In this document: one piece after another, positions 7,855 to 16,982 of the stretch
Layout of the letters: each line of letters begins with the position of its first letter
Position numbering within the stretch: position 1 is the stretch's first letter
Source: Edaphobacter aggregans DSM 19364
GTDB lineage: Bacteria; Acidobacteriota; Terriglobia; Terriglobales; Acidobacteriaceae
NCBI RefSeq assembly: GCF_000745965.1
Contig: NZ_JQKI01000061.1
Span: 1-35,850 of the forward strand
DNA length: 35,850 bases
Direction of reading: 5' to 3'
Program-made: the position numbers and the translations under genes
The notes under the pieces: model-generated
What the model was told of the DNA's origin: nothing
Seen by the model: the letters and a program-made list of their open reading frames with translations, nothing else
The model's database searches: none

Positions 7855-10800
7855 ATGTCTCGAAACAGATTTCGGCTACGTTTGGTGCACGCGGCATTAT
7901 TCTTGCAGCTCGCAGGCCTAATACCCAGTGTTGTTTGGGCGCAAATTGATACAGGAGGAGTGACTGGGACTGCGATGGATTCTTCGGGATCGATCGTTCC
8001 GGGCGCCAAGATTACGCTTACGAATCAGGCGACCAATGTCGTCAGCCAAACTGTATCTACAGGATCCGGAACCTACTCCCTCACTGGGATCCGACCGGGA
8101 ACATATACCCTGCGTGCTGTCTCCCCTGGGTTCCAGACGTTTGTTCAAACGGGATTGGAGATTCACATTCAACATACTCTGACGGCTGACATCGCCTTTG
8201 TACCTGGCCAGGTCACCGAACAGGTTGTTGTGACTTCAGCCGCTCCTCTGCTACAGGCGGAGAGTGCGGCGGTCGGCCAGACCATCACAGGCGAAGCTTT
8301 GAACGACCTTCCGTTGAATGGCCGCAACTGGACTTCTTTGCCTCAACTCGCTGCTGGAACGGCAACAGCGCCGCCGGGAGGTCCCACAGGAGATTCGGGA
8401 AGTACAGCGAGCGCATACTTTTCCGTAAACGGTGTGAGTCTCTGGCAGAACGATTTCCGACTCAACGGGATCAACGACAATATCGAAGTCTACGGCGGAG
8501 CTTCTTTGGGAAGGAATGCCGCCATCGTCCCTCCTCCTGATGCGATTCAGGAATTCAAACTACAGAGCGGTGACTACAGCTCGGAATTCGGGCACTCAAC
8601 GGGTGGCGTGGTGAATGCCGTTCTCAAGTCGGGAACGAACGGCATTCACGGAAACCTCTGGGAGTACCTTCGCAACGATTTGTTCGACGCAAACCTCTAC
8701 TTCAATGGCCGGACAAACACGCGGAAGGCGGAGTACCGTCAAAACCAGTTCGGCGGAACCATCGGCGGCCCGGTAGTCATTCCGCATCTCTACAACGGGA
8801 GGAACCGGACCTTCTTCTTCTTCGACTACGAAGGAATTCGAATCGTCTCGCCTTCTGCCAGTACGAGCACCGTTCCCACGGCGAATATGATGAGCAGCGG
8901 GTTTACCAATTTGCAGGACCTCATTACTTATCGTGGCGGAACAGGAACCGATGCGCTTGGTCGAATCTTTCCACACGGAACCATACTGGACCCTGCCACG
9001 ACACGCGCTGTGAACGCAGGAGCGGTAGACCCCATCTCCGGGCTCCAAAATACCAGCAACAGCACTGTCTACGTTCGTGATCCTTTTTACAGCGGAGGTA
9101 GTTTGGGTGGGGTTAGAGATTTCTCAGGAAAGACGGCGCAACTAAACATTATTCCCGGGTCACGGCTCGATCCAAATGCTACGAAGTTGCTGAGCCTCTA
9201 TCCGGCTCCCACCTCGGCAGGCCTCTCGAACAACTTCTATTGGGCTCCCAAGTCTCCTACGACGGGGAACGCATATGACATTAGGATCGACCAAAGCTTT
9301 GGGCCAAAGAATCATCTTTTCGGCGTCTATGACAGAAGCCTTCGTGACAACACACAGCCCGGTGCTCTCCCTGGAGTAGCCGTCGGGCAGAATGGATCTC
9401 TCGATAACAGCTTTCCCGCGTATGCCATCGCCGCTGGCGACACGATGGTGTTTAGCCCAACACTCGTTAATGAATTACATGTAGGGTTCCTCCATGTAGA
9501 TCAGTTCATCAAGAATCACTACGGCAATACTATGGGAATCCCGGCGCAGTATGGCATCAGTGGTGTGCCGCAGCCCTCGGGCAATGGAGGACTTCCTCCG
9601 ATAAGCCTGAGTGGTCTCACGGGTCTTGGGGAGAAGACCTACAGGCCCACACTTTCGACGATCTACAGTGTTGAAGCCGCAGACAGTATCACGTGGGTTC
9701 ACGGGAAGAGTACCTACAAGGCGGGTGTTCAGGTTGACGATTTAACATCGAATATCACCCAGCCGCCCTATAGCCGCGGCCAATTCAGCTACAACGGGCA
9801 ATTTACAGATATCCCGGGCAAGAACAGCTCGTTGAACGGAATCGCGGATCTGCTTCTAACCCCGACGCCTTCGACCGTCGGTGGCATCGATAACGTCGGT
9901 GGCCTAGCTTCGTTGCTTGGCTCGAATTTCAGTGCCACCCAAAACCGGCGTTGGTATACCGCGCTGTATCTTCAGGACGATTGGAAGGCAACCGACAAAC
10001 TGACACTGAATCTTGGCCTGCGTTGGGATTACTTCACGCCGTATTCCGAGATCGATGGTCGAGAAGCCAACTTCGTGGCGGATGGCGGAAACGGAAACTC
10101 CGGAAGCTACTATATGTCGAAGAGAGGCTGTTCGATACCGCGATCGGCATCCTTCGATGGATTGCTAGCGGCAAGCAACATCTCATTAGTCTGTGCCGAT
10201 GGTTCTCTGGGGAGTACGCAAAAGCTTAATTTCGCACCAAGGTTAGGAATTGCGTATCGAATCGCACCACAGGTCGTCGTTCGCGGCGGGTATGCCATTG
10301 AGTACGGTGCGCTCGGAAACATTGGCTACGGTGGCACGCTGGGAACCAACTATCCATTTATCTATAACGTCGCGTTCAATGCTCCCGATTCGCAACACCC
10401 GTTGATTCTTCCAAACTCCAACCAGACGGCAACGATCGAAAATGCGCTCGTTTCCATAAGTCTGCAGGATCCCACGGTTAATAGCGGCCAAGGAGTGAGC
10501 CTCTATGGGCGCACACCCAACTATCAGACTCCATACGTCCAGGTGACCAACCTGACCGTGCAGGACCAGGTAACTCAACACGATTCAATACAGGTGGGCT
10601 ATGTTGGCACGTTTGGCCGTCATTTGAATTCCATGGAGCTTCACAACTCTCCTTCTCAACTTCTGCCCCCAACGGCGAATGTTCAGAACTATGTTCCATT
10701 CCCGCAGTTTGCGCGCAATTCCAATTGGGAGGTTACTAACTCGGTCAGCAGCTATAACTCGCTCCAAGCAACGTATGAGCATCGGTTGAATGCGGGTTTA

Positions 10801-11502
10801 TCTGTCCTTGCCAACTACACATGGAGCAAATGCCAGAGCAACCAAAGAACCCAGTCGACGACGACTCCGAGCTATAGAGCAACGTGGCTGCCGGGCTTTG
10901 GAGATGGCAAGGACTATGCGCTTTGCGACACGGACGCTACGCACATCGTCCACATCTCGGGCGCCTATGCCCTCCCGGTTGGAACTGGCAAAGCACTTCT
11001 ATCAAGCGCGAACCGGATGACAGATGCGATCGTCGGGGGATGGCAGGTGAACTGGATCTACAGTTTCCAAACCGGTCAGCCGTTCACGGTCAGCTGTCCC
11101 GTGACAACTGCTGCTGGATTGGGGTGCTTCGCTCCGTTAGCGAAAGGAGTGGATCCCTATGCCGGACCTCATGACATTACGCAATGGCTCAATCCGTCGG
11201 CGTTTATCCAGCCGAATCTCGTGACACAGGTCGGTCAGACTGACTATTCGGTCTTGGGAGGACAGCCGTCACAGGTCCGTGGTCCAGGTCTTAAGAACGT
11301 GGACGCGTCGATCTTCAAGTATTTCAATCTTGGAGATACACTCCGGCTACAGTTCCGCGCTGAGGCTTTCGATCTGACCAATACTCCATCGTTTGCGCAA
11401 CCTGGAAATCTAAACTTCACCGTACCGACGAACTTCAGTCAGATTACGGGAACCAAGAACGGTCCACGACGGGTTCAGTTTGCATTGAAGCTCATCTACT
11501 AG
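7855..11502 (+). CDS. Oar-like TonB-dependent outer-membrane receptor with carboxypeptidase-regulatory-like domain
   Basis: The protein has 1215 residues, typical for acidobacterial Oar-type receptors. A signal peptide with a basic start and hydrophobic core ends at about VVWA-Q30. Residues 31-115 form a carboxypeptidase-regulatory-like (transthyretin-like) beta domain: 'GGVTGTAMDSSGSIVPGAKI', 'GTYSLTGIRPGTYTLRAVSPGF'. A plug domain follows ('LPLNGRNWTSLPQLAAG', 'DAIQEFKLQSGDYSSEFGHSTGG' split across strands). The rest alternates aromatic and polar residues as in a large beta-barrel and finishes '...QFALKLIY' with the terminal aromatic expected for BAM-dependent insertion. It lies next to deoR and upstream of an exported glycosidase, so oligosaccharide uptake is likely. 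No SusD homologue is visible. Confidence 0.92.
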   Translation: MSRNRFRLRLVHAALFLQLAGLIPSVVWAQIDTGGVTGTAMDSSGSIVPGAKITLTNQATNVVSQTVSTGSGTYSLTGIRPGTYTLRAVSPGFQTFVQTGLEIHIQHTLTADIAFVPGQVTEQVVVTSAAPLLQAESAAVGQTITGEALNDLPLNGRNWTSLPQLAAGTATAPPGGPTGDSGSTASAYFSVNGVSLWQNDFRLNGINDNIEVYGGASLGRNAAIVPPPDAIQEFKLQSGDYSSEFGHSTGGVVNAVLKSGTNGIHGNLWEYLRNDLFDANLYFNGRTNTRKAEYRQNQFGGTIGGPVVIPHLYNGRNRTFFFFDYEGIRIVSPSASTSTVPTANMMSSGFTNLQDLITYRGGTGTDALGRIFPHGTILDPATTRAVNAGAVDPISGLQNTSNSTVYVRDPFYSGGSLGGVRDFSGKTAQLNIIPGSRLDPNATKLLSLYPAPTSAGLSNNFYWAPKSPTTGNAYDIRIDQSFGPKNHLFGVYDRSLRDNTQPGALPGVAVGQNGSLDNSFPAYAIAAGDTMVFSPTLVNELHVGFLHVDQFIKNHYGNTMGIPAQYGISGVPQPSGNGGLPPISLSGLTGLGEKTYRPTLSTIYSVEAADSITWVHGKSTYKAGVQVDDLTSNITQPPYSRGQFSYNGQFTDIPGKNSSLNGIADLLLTPTPSTVGGIDNVGGLASLLGSNFSATQNRRWYTALYLQDDWKATDKLTLNLGLRWDYFTPYSEIDGREANFVADGGNGNSGSYYMSKRGCSIPRSASFDGLLAASNISLVCADGSLGSTQKLNFAPRLGIAYRIAPQVVVRGGYAIEYGALGNIGYGGTLGTNYPFIYNVAFNAPDSQHPLILPNSNQTATIENALVSISLQDPTVNSGQGVSLYGRTPNYQTPYVQVTNLTVQDQVTQHDSIQVGYVGTFGRHLNSMELHNSPSQLLPPTANVQNYVPFPQFARNSNWEVTNSVSSYNSLQATYEHRLNAGLSVLANYTWSKCQSNQRTQSTTTPSYRATWLPGFGDGKDYALCDTDATHIVHISGAYALPVGTGKALLSSANRMTDAIVGGWQVNWIYSFQTGQPFTVSCPVTTAAGLGCFAPLAKGVDPYAGPHDITQWLNPSAFIQPNLVTQVGQTDYSVLGGQPSQVRGPGLKNVDASIFKYFNLGDTLRLQFRAEAFDLTNTPSFAQPGNLNFTVPTNFSQITGTKNGPRRVQFALKLIY

Positions 11503-11509
11503 TTGAGCG

Positions 11510-11536
11510 GGAGTTCCTCGCTTTCAGAGGAACTCC
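11510..11536 (+). terminator. Perfect 10-bp hairpin after the receptor gene
   Basis: GGAGTTCCTC (11510-11519) and GAGGAACTCC (11527-11536) are exact inverse complements around a 7-base loop and are followed by TTTAGCTTT. The hairpin lies 7 bases after the receptor stop. It should act as an intrinsic terminator or attenuator, which would lower but need not abolish read-through into the glycosidase gene. The T-run is short and interrupted. Confidence 0.7.
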
Positions 11537-11633
11537 TTTAGCTTTGCGGTGTGGTCCTCTCTGAGATAAGCGCTAAGCGATGGGAACAATATCTCCTAAA
11601 GACAGAATTCTTGGAAAATGGTGAACGAGGGAA

Positions 11634-14210
11634 ATGAGTTTGTTGACTTCACTTCTGCGTTGCAGTGTTGTGCGTCTTGTCTTCTTGGGTTCCTCGCTTG
11701 TTGTTCCCGCCTGTTCCCAGCAGACTCTCCGACTTCCTCAGTTGACCCCGCAGCCCTATCGTCCCGCTCTATCCGACTTTCGTATTCCCGCCTCAGAGGT
11801 ATTGCCTGAGATCGACAGCGCCCAGCACGTTGTATTCAGCGATACGATATCGGCGATTCCAGACGGAGAGGGAATCGAGAAGATCATTGCGCCTCCGCTC
11901 ACTGCTTCTTTACGTCAACAGGTGGGCGTTTGCGATACGGAGACCGGGCAGTGCATTGTCAACGGCAAACCTAGCCATGGTTTCGAACTGATCGGAACAC
12001 CTTCCGCAGCTTGGGAGCCGGGGCAATGGACGACATCACTTGAGGGCAAACTTTTGTCTCTCTCGGTCCAGCAAACCGCATTGAGTCGCTCTACGGGAAT
12101 CATCGAAAAAATTGTTGTGAGTAACAAGTCATCACGGAGGCGCGTGTTCCGGGTGTTTAGTATCCAGCAGCCGAAGGTAGGCCGTCCGTCTGAGTGGACT
12201 TACAGTCCCACGTTCTCCGTGGATAAGGCGGCGCCGACTACAGGCTTGATTCTTGACGGATCGCTACACGCAAATGCATCCGGCGCCGTTGCCATAGGTT
12301 CGCATGAGGCATCCGTTACCGGATACGGCTCATTTGATGGTGCTGTCGCCAGCGTGACGGAACAAAAAGCCGGAGGCGAGGGGCAGAAGAGCGCCTTTGA
12401 AACCACGGCCATGTCCTGGGATGTAGAACTCAATGCGGGAGTGCAGAGAACAATTTATGTGGTCATGGAGGTCTCCCCTGATGCGAGTCAAGCGTCTTCC
12501 AATCTGAAACATGCTCTTGCTGCCCCTGAGGAGGAGATTCAAAAGAGTCGAGCCGAAATGCAGGAAAACTTATGGAGGGCGTTTGAAAGACTGCCGCGTT
12601 TGACAGCCACTCCCGCTGTCGCTCGTTTTTATTATCACGCCGCGGTTCAGCTTCTCTACGATCGATGGAAACTCGGAAACACGTTCGTTCTCGACCCCTG
12701 GTACCCGGTCTCCGGACGTGATTCAGGCGGCATGAATCTCTATGCTTGGGATGTTCAATACGCCGCGCTCACGTTATCGTTTCTCGATCCATCAGCCCTG
12801 AGGGCAGTGATCAAGGCTTTGCCTGCGGCCCCTCTTACCGAGCACTACTCCATCGAGCCTCTTCATGGGAGAGGAGTTGGCACGTTTTATACGTACAATC
12901 CCTACGTCTTTACCAGCACGGTAGATCAATACTTGAGAACCACGGGGGACTGGAGTGTACTGACGGAACAGGCATCGGGGAAGACGATTCTCGATTGGCT
13001 CGTCCTGCTTGCAGAATGGGGAGAGAAAGATCGAGATGCAGACGGTGATGGGCTGCTTGACTATGGAAATGATTCGAACTTGCTTGAGTTGCACAAAACA
13101 GGGGATGGTCCCGGTTATATCAACGAAGTGCCAAGCCCGAATGGTGAACGCGTCTATGTCTATCGGACAGTTGCAAATTTCTTAGAACACATAGCGCCAC
13201 AGCAAAATCAGGAGACGGTACGTCATCTGCGTGCCATGGCTGATTCGGTAGCGAAGGCCGTCAATCAGGTCTTATGGCTCGATAAGGAGGGTTGGTACGG
13301 TACCAAGCAGCGCGATGGTAGGGTGATTCCCGTTTATTCAATCCAAGTGTACGAATTGCTCCGAGTGCCTGGCTTGGTACCACGCGAGCGCGCCGAAAGA
13401 CTGATGGCTCATCTGAATGATAACGAGTTCATCGCACAGTGGGGCGTACGATCCATGTCGATCAAGGATCCCCTGTTCGACTATAACGATCACGATTGGG
13501 CTGGTCCAATGAGCTACACGGGAACCGGTCCGGAGTTGAGTGCAGACTTCTTTTCAGCAGGCTTTCCGGCTCAAGGTTGGATGGCTCTGAATAAGATCCT
13601 TTGGTGGCCAGATCACCTTGCCGTGTACCCGCAGGGGATTACAAACGATAGCTATGCCTTCCGCTATCCGCAGTCGGAGCGCTTTGGCGGACGTGTCGGT
13701 GCAGGCCGCTCAAATCTAATCGCCAGTTGTGCGGGAGTGGACACGATTCTCCGGGGCATATTCGGTCTGGAATTCGGTGCGGACGGATCGATCCAAATAG
13801 CCAACCACAGCTTGGAATCGAACTCGGAACCTTCAGCTGTGGCCGTTCCTTTTCGCGGAAGATTATGGACGGTCACCAATTCTCGCTACGGCATCGATCT
13901 ACGGTCGCAGGACGGCTTCGACGCCTCATTCTTCCGCGACGATGGCAGCATGCGAGTGCACATTACTGACGGGCGCATCACTGTTTCACTTGGGTCGCGA
14001 ACCGCTCAGCGTGGCCAGCTCACCGTTGGGCTTGACTATGTGCTCCGCACGCTCGGGGCGAAGAGAAAAATCGATCTTCTTTTTAGCGTCGACGGCGTAG
14101 CCGTCAATCCTACCTTTACTGCAGGACAAGTCGTCTTTGCCACTAATACGGGGCCGCGAGCTGAACAACAAGTTGAGATCGCCGCCGCACAGGAGAAGCC
14201 GACGCCCTAG
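11634..14210 (+). CDS. Exported glycoside hydrolase with (alpha/alpha)6 barrel, MGH1/GH63-like
   Basis: The 858-residue protein follows an SD GAGGG six bases before ATG 11634. It begins with a signal peptide ending near 'VVPACSQQ'; Cys might be lipidated, although Pro at -2 is unusual for a lipobox. An N-terminal beta-sandwich (about 60-290) precedes a helical-barrel region with 'DPWYPVSGRDSGGMNLYAWD', 'DADGDGLLDYGND', 'DYNDHDWAGPMSYTG' and 'GFPAQGWMALNKILWWPDHLAVYPQG' (each split by other sequence). This is the pattern of trehalase/glucosidase-like families (GH15/37/63/78 clan-like; MGH1-like domain). The acid and base are likely among the Asp/Glu of these motifs but cannot be assigned. It probably releases sugars in the periplasm or at the surface for the RhaT-like transporter. 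Confidence 0.75.
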   Translation: MSLLTSLLRCSVVRLVFLGSSLVVPACSQQTLRLPQLTPQPYRPALSDFRIPASEVLPEIDSAQHVVFSDTISAIPDGEGIEKIIAPPLTASLRQQVGVCDTETGQCIVNGKPSHGFELIGTPSAAWEPGQWTTSLEGKLLSLSVQQTALSRSTGIIEKIVVSNKSSRRRVFRVFSIQQPKVGRPSEWTYSPTFSVDKAAPTTGLILDGSLHANASGAVAIGSHEASVTGYGSFDGAVASVTEQKAGGEGQKSAFETTAMSWDVELNAGVQRTIYVVMEVSPDASQASSNLKHALAAPEEEIQKSRAEMQENLWRAFERLPRLTATPAVARFYYHAAVQLLYDRWKLGNTFVLDPWYPVSGRDSGGMNLYAWDVQYAALTLSFLDPSALRAVIKALPAAPLTEHYSIEPLHGRGVGTFYTYNPYVFTSTVDQYLRTTGDWSVLTEQASGKTILDWLVLLAEWGEKDRDADGDGLLDYGNDSNLLELHKTGDGPGYINEVPSPNGERVYVYRTVANFLEHIAPQQNQETVRHLRAMADSVAKAVNQVLWLDKEGWYGTKQRDGRVIPVYSIQVYELLRVPGLVPRERAERLMAHLNDNEFIAQWGVRSMSIKDPLFDYNDHDWAGPMSYTGTGPELSADFFSAGFPAQGWMALNKILWWPDHLAVYPQGITNDSYAFRYPQSERFGGRVGAGRSNLIASCAGVDTILRGIFGLEFGADGSIQIANHSLESNSEPSAVAVPFRGRLWTVTNSRYGIDLRSQDGFDASFFRDDGSMRVHITDGRITVSLGSRTAQRGQLTVGLDYVLRTLGAKRKIDLLFSVDGVAVNPTFTAGQVVFATNTGPRAEQQVEIAAAQEKPTP

Positions 14211-15083
14211 TCGGAAAAGTTCTGGCAAGACTTCGAAGACAACGCACCGGAAAATCACCCAGGAAATAATCCCGTTAGAGCTCCCGTTTCTCACGAAGGG
14301 TTGACTACGAAGATCGAGGATTATCCCTCGCGATTGAGAACCATTTTGAGATGCCTGCTGCCGTCCCTTGCGGAAGCCGTGTCCGCGCCTACTCAGCGAA
14401 ATGGCGATCCGAAACGGCGAATTATTGAGCCTTACCGCCTTGCTGCAGCTCCATCCGCGCCCTAGTTATCGAGTCGCACACGCTTGTCTTGAATGTGATC
14501 CAGGCGGATACTTCTTGCTCTTCGTTCGTTGGCTCACATCTGTGAAAAGAGCGGCTGACAGTGACTATGTCGAATTCCTCAACCGAGAGCCAAACAGCAT
14601 ACACCGTTTGCTTCTCACTGTTCTCCATTCATGGGAAACATGCTGAGCCGTAACGCACGGAAAAACGGGGTTTCAGGGAAGAACACTGCCGTTAGAGGGA
14701 CGGTCCTGTCGAACTTACCGCAATCAGGGACTTTTCGGGGGACCGAAGACTCTATACCGGAGTAGGGCCGATGGCCAAGGATCAGGTCGTTCTAGGATTC
14801 TTACCTAAGCGCTACTTGCCACCCACGTGAGACAGGTCCGTCCTCCATCGATCGCAAGCCTGAGTCCTTCCAGATAACCGATGACGCTTACGAGCAATCC
14901 AACTTCAAGAGCTTCTTTGAGTTAGTGCAGCCGTTTTTCTCGAATATCGAAGCGATGCAGCACTACGAATTAACTGAGGTCGTTGGGCGCGGCGGGCTCC
15001 TGCTGCAAAGCGGTCAGCGGCATGAATCTTCGGCTGATCAGATTTAACGAGAAGGGAAGCATTCCGAGAAAGGAGAAGAGTCC
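14211..15083. other. Long stretch without a secure gene; contains a broken ORF tail
   Basis: No intact gene is convincing here. A 68-codon minus-strand ORF (14422-14628) has protein-like composition but no SD and no recognisable family. Between about 14797 and 15047 the plus strand has an open frame without a usable start, ending '...NFKSFFELVQPFF', 'ELTEVVGRGGLLLQ', TAA. It looks like the tail of a lost gene. An overlapping frame from ATG 14771 (MAKDQVVLGFLPKRY) runs into a stop at 14830 just before it, consistent with a frameshift. The family is not recognised. Confidence 0.4.
14797..15047 (+). pseudogene. Start-less ORF remnant, family unknown
   Basis: The frame after the TAG near 14795 reads about 83 codons to TAA 15045-15047, with amino-acid-like composition (DRKPESFQITDDAYE, NFKSFFELVQPFFSN, YELTEVVGRGG). 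There is no ATG/GTG near its beginning; the only Met is deep inside. The neighbouring frame contributes a short Met-initiated stretch ending at 14830. The simplest reading is a 3' gene fragment after deletion or frameshift. It could also be non-coding. Confidence 0.3.
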
Positions 15084-15956
15084 ATGATTCTGATTACGGG
15101 TGCATCTGGAACGGTAGGCCGTGCCGTCCTCGAAGAAATGCGAAAGACGGGCGAGCCGTTTAAGGCGATGTATCGCAGCGAGAATGATGCAAAGAAGGCG
15201 CCTGCTGGAACCGCCAGCGTGATGGCAGATTTCGCAGACAAAGACAGCTTGAACAAAGCGGTGGCGGGTGTGAACACAATTTTTCTGGTGTGCTCGCCCA
15301 TTCCGCAGCTGGTGGAGCTTGAGGGTAACGTGATCGAGGCCTGCACGAAAAACGGTGTGCGCCATATAGTGCTGAATTCAGCGCTGGGCGCGGGCGACTA
15401 CCCTAAGTCGTTCCCTAGCTGGCACCGCAAAGTCGAAGACAAGTTGATGAACTCCGGGCTAAGCTATACCATCCTGCGCCCCAACGGCTTCTTTCAGAAT
15501 ATCGTGGCATACAACGCGCCAACCATCCGAACACAGGGTGCATTCTACGCTGGGATGGGCAACGCAAAGACCAGTTTGCTGGATGTGCGTGATGTTGCCG
15601 CTGCGGCGGTGAAAGCGCTGAGTTCTCCTGAGGACCACTCTGGCAAGACATACGAGCTGATGGGGCCCGAAGCTCTCAGCAACGATGAGATCGCTCGGAG
15701 AATCTCGCGCATCATCGGTCGCGAAGTGAAGTATGTAGATATTCCGGAAGAGGCGCAGCGGAAGACGATGCTCGATGCGGGCATGCCGGAATGGCAGGTA
15801 ACGGCGCTCCTCGACCTGCAGGCATATTACGTATCAGGCAAATGCGCCGCAGTGACGGAGGTTTTGCCCGATCTGTTGGGCCGCGCTCCGATCACCGTGG
15901 ATCAGTTTCTGAATGAGAATAAAGAGAGTTTCCATAGCCACGCCGCGGTAGCATGA
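15084..15956 (+). CDS. NmrA-like / atypical SDR NAD(P)-binding oxidoreductase
   Basis: The 290-residue protein follows a clear SD (AGGAG, with AAAGGAGAAGAG just before ATG 15084). The N-terminus MILITGASGTVGRAV has the GxxGxxG loop of atypical short-chain dehydrogenases. Further NmrA/SDR_a patches are 'GVRHIVLNSALGA', 'SGLSYTILRPNGFFQNI' and 'DVRDVAAAAVKAL'. Members reduce quinones or act as redox-sensing NAD(P)-binding proteins; the substrate here is unknown. The active-site Tyr of classical SDRs is not evident, as is usual for NmrA-like proteins. It stands alone, with no operon partner. Confidence 0.9.
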   Translation: MILITGASGTVGRAVLEEMRKTGEPFKAMYRSENDAKKAPAGTASVMADFADKDSLNKAVAGVNTIFLVCSPIPQLVELEGNVIEACTKNGVRHIVLNSALGAGDYPKSFPSWHRKVEDKLMNSGLSYTILRPNGFFQNIVAYNAPTIRTQGAFYAGMGNAKTSLLDVRDVAAAAVKALSSPEDHSGKTYELMGPEALSNDEIARRISRIIGREVKYVDIPEEAQRKTMLDAGMPEWQVTALLDLQAYYVSGKCAAVTEVLPDLLGRAPITVDQFLNENKESFHSHAAVA

Positions 15957-16248
15957 GGGGGGCAAATGACAAGCGCCGACACACAGAAGAGCGTCCATCA
16001 AAAAAACACGAATGACAATCAATAATGAAGCAGTTTGTCCACGATCTTTTCGAAGAGTTTGCCGGCAAGAGCCTGACTTACTGCCTTCGCTCCGCATTGG
16101 CTGGAACAACGCTGGAAGGACAAGATTGCCGCCGGTTCCACAAATTCAGCTTAGTCAAGCCAAGAGCATCCGCCAGATAGAACTTCCGGGAGCAGCTAAT
16201 CATACAAACCCCGCCGCACGGGCGGACCACAGACTTCCGGGCATCCTT

Positions 16249-16422
16249 CTACCGGGGAGGTGTCTTTTTCGAAGGCTTCGGAGTCTGTCGGGCCGCCTGG
16301 TTTGGGTGTTCGCGCTTATGGCGCGCAACGGCTTTGGCGATTTCTTCGGCCGAGAGCTTGCTGTGGCCCTCAGAATGCAGGACATCACTGACGACCGGTG
16401 TTGTTTTTTCCGGATCAGCCAT
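16249..16422 (-). CDS. Small charged hypothetical protein, 57 residues
   Basis: An excellent SD (GGAGG, six bases upstream) selects ATG 16422 inside a longer open frame. The product starts MADPEKTTPVVSDVLHSEG, has a short predicted helix 'SAEEIAKAVARHKREHPNQ', and ends in a Pro/Lys-rich tail (KPSKKTPPR). It has no signal peptide or membrane segment. I do not recognise the family. The strong SD and helix/tail composition support a real small, possibly nucleic-acid-binding protein, but that function is a guess. It has no neighbours within 250 bases. Confidence 0.55.
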   Translation of the reverse strand: MADPEKTTPVVSDVLHSEGHSKLSAEEIAKAVARHKREHPNQAARQTPKPSKKTPPR

Positions 16423-16982
16423 AGACCCTCCTTCTGGATGGATCCTGGTCAGCGGATCGCCGCGAAAGTGCTCGTCAGAATTCGGACCGAAGGATCGGAA
16501 ACACCATAGTTGCCTCGACACGACCGATCCGGGCTCGATGCGGCTGGTCAATCGAGAAATGGCTCGGTTCTACCCAGCTGATGCGCACGATGCGGCGTTG
16601 ACCAAGTTCAGTATATTCCCTTTGGCCTGCAGGACACCAATCTCGATGTTCCACGGCAGGGTTCCAGAATTGCCTCACGGTGGCCCCCCAAACCTCAGAA
16701 ACATCGCGCTAGCCTTCTTTTTCCGTCCCCAGACCTTTGGCCAGCCAGACATGTCCAAGGGTGCAGCTCTTTACCATGCGTGTCAGACTGCCATACAAAT
16801 TCATGATCCACCCGCCGTGGCTTCCATTTTCCGTATCTGAGGCGTTATTCAATGCACGAGAGTTAGGTGTGCCAAATTATGCTTTAGATCGGCCGAGTTA
16901 TCGTTTATTTGGGAAAAAAAGGGGGGGTGGTGATGCCGTGACGGTCGATGGTCCGGTTAGAGCTCAGGGAAGTAAGGTGCGG
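16423..16982. other. No supported gene; homopurine tract
   Basis: Several ORFs of 60-95 codons on both strands lack an SD and recognisable motifs. A homopurine run, GGGAAAAAAAGGGGGGG, occupies about 16911-16927, just outside the end of the large Hsp70 gene. There is no U-tract hairpin that would make it a classical terminator. Confidence 0.4.

Noticed and set aside
16025..16180. 51-codon plus ORF (MKQFVHDLFEEFAGK...)
   Set aside because: It has no SD, no motif and lies in a gap; support is too weak to call a gene.
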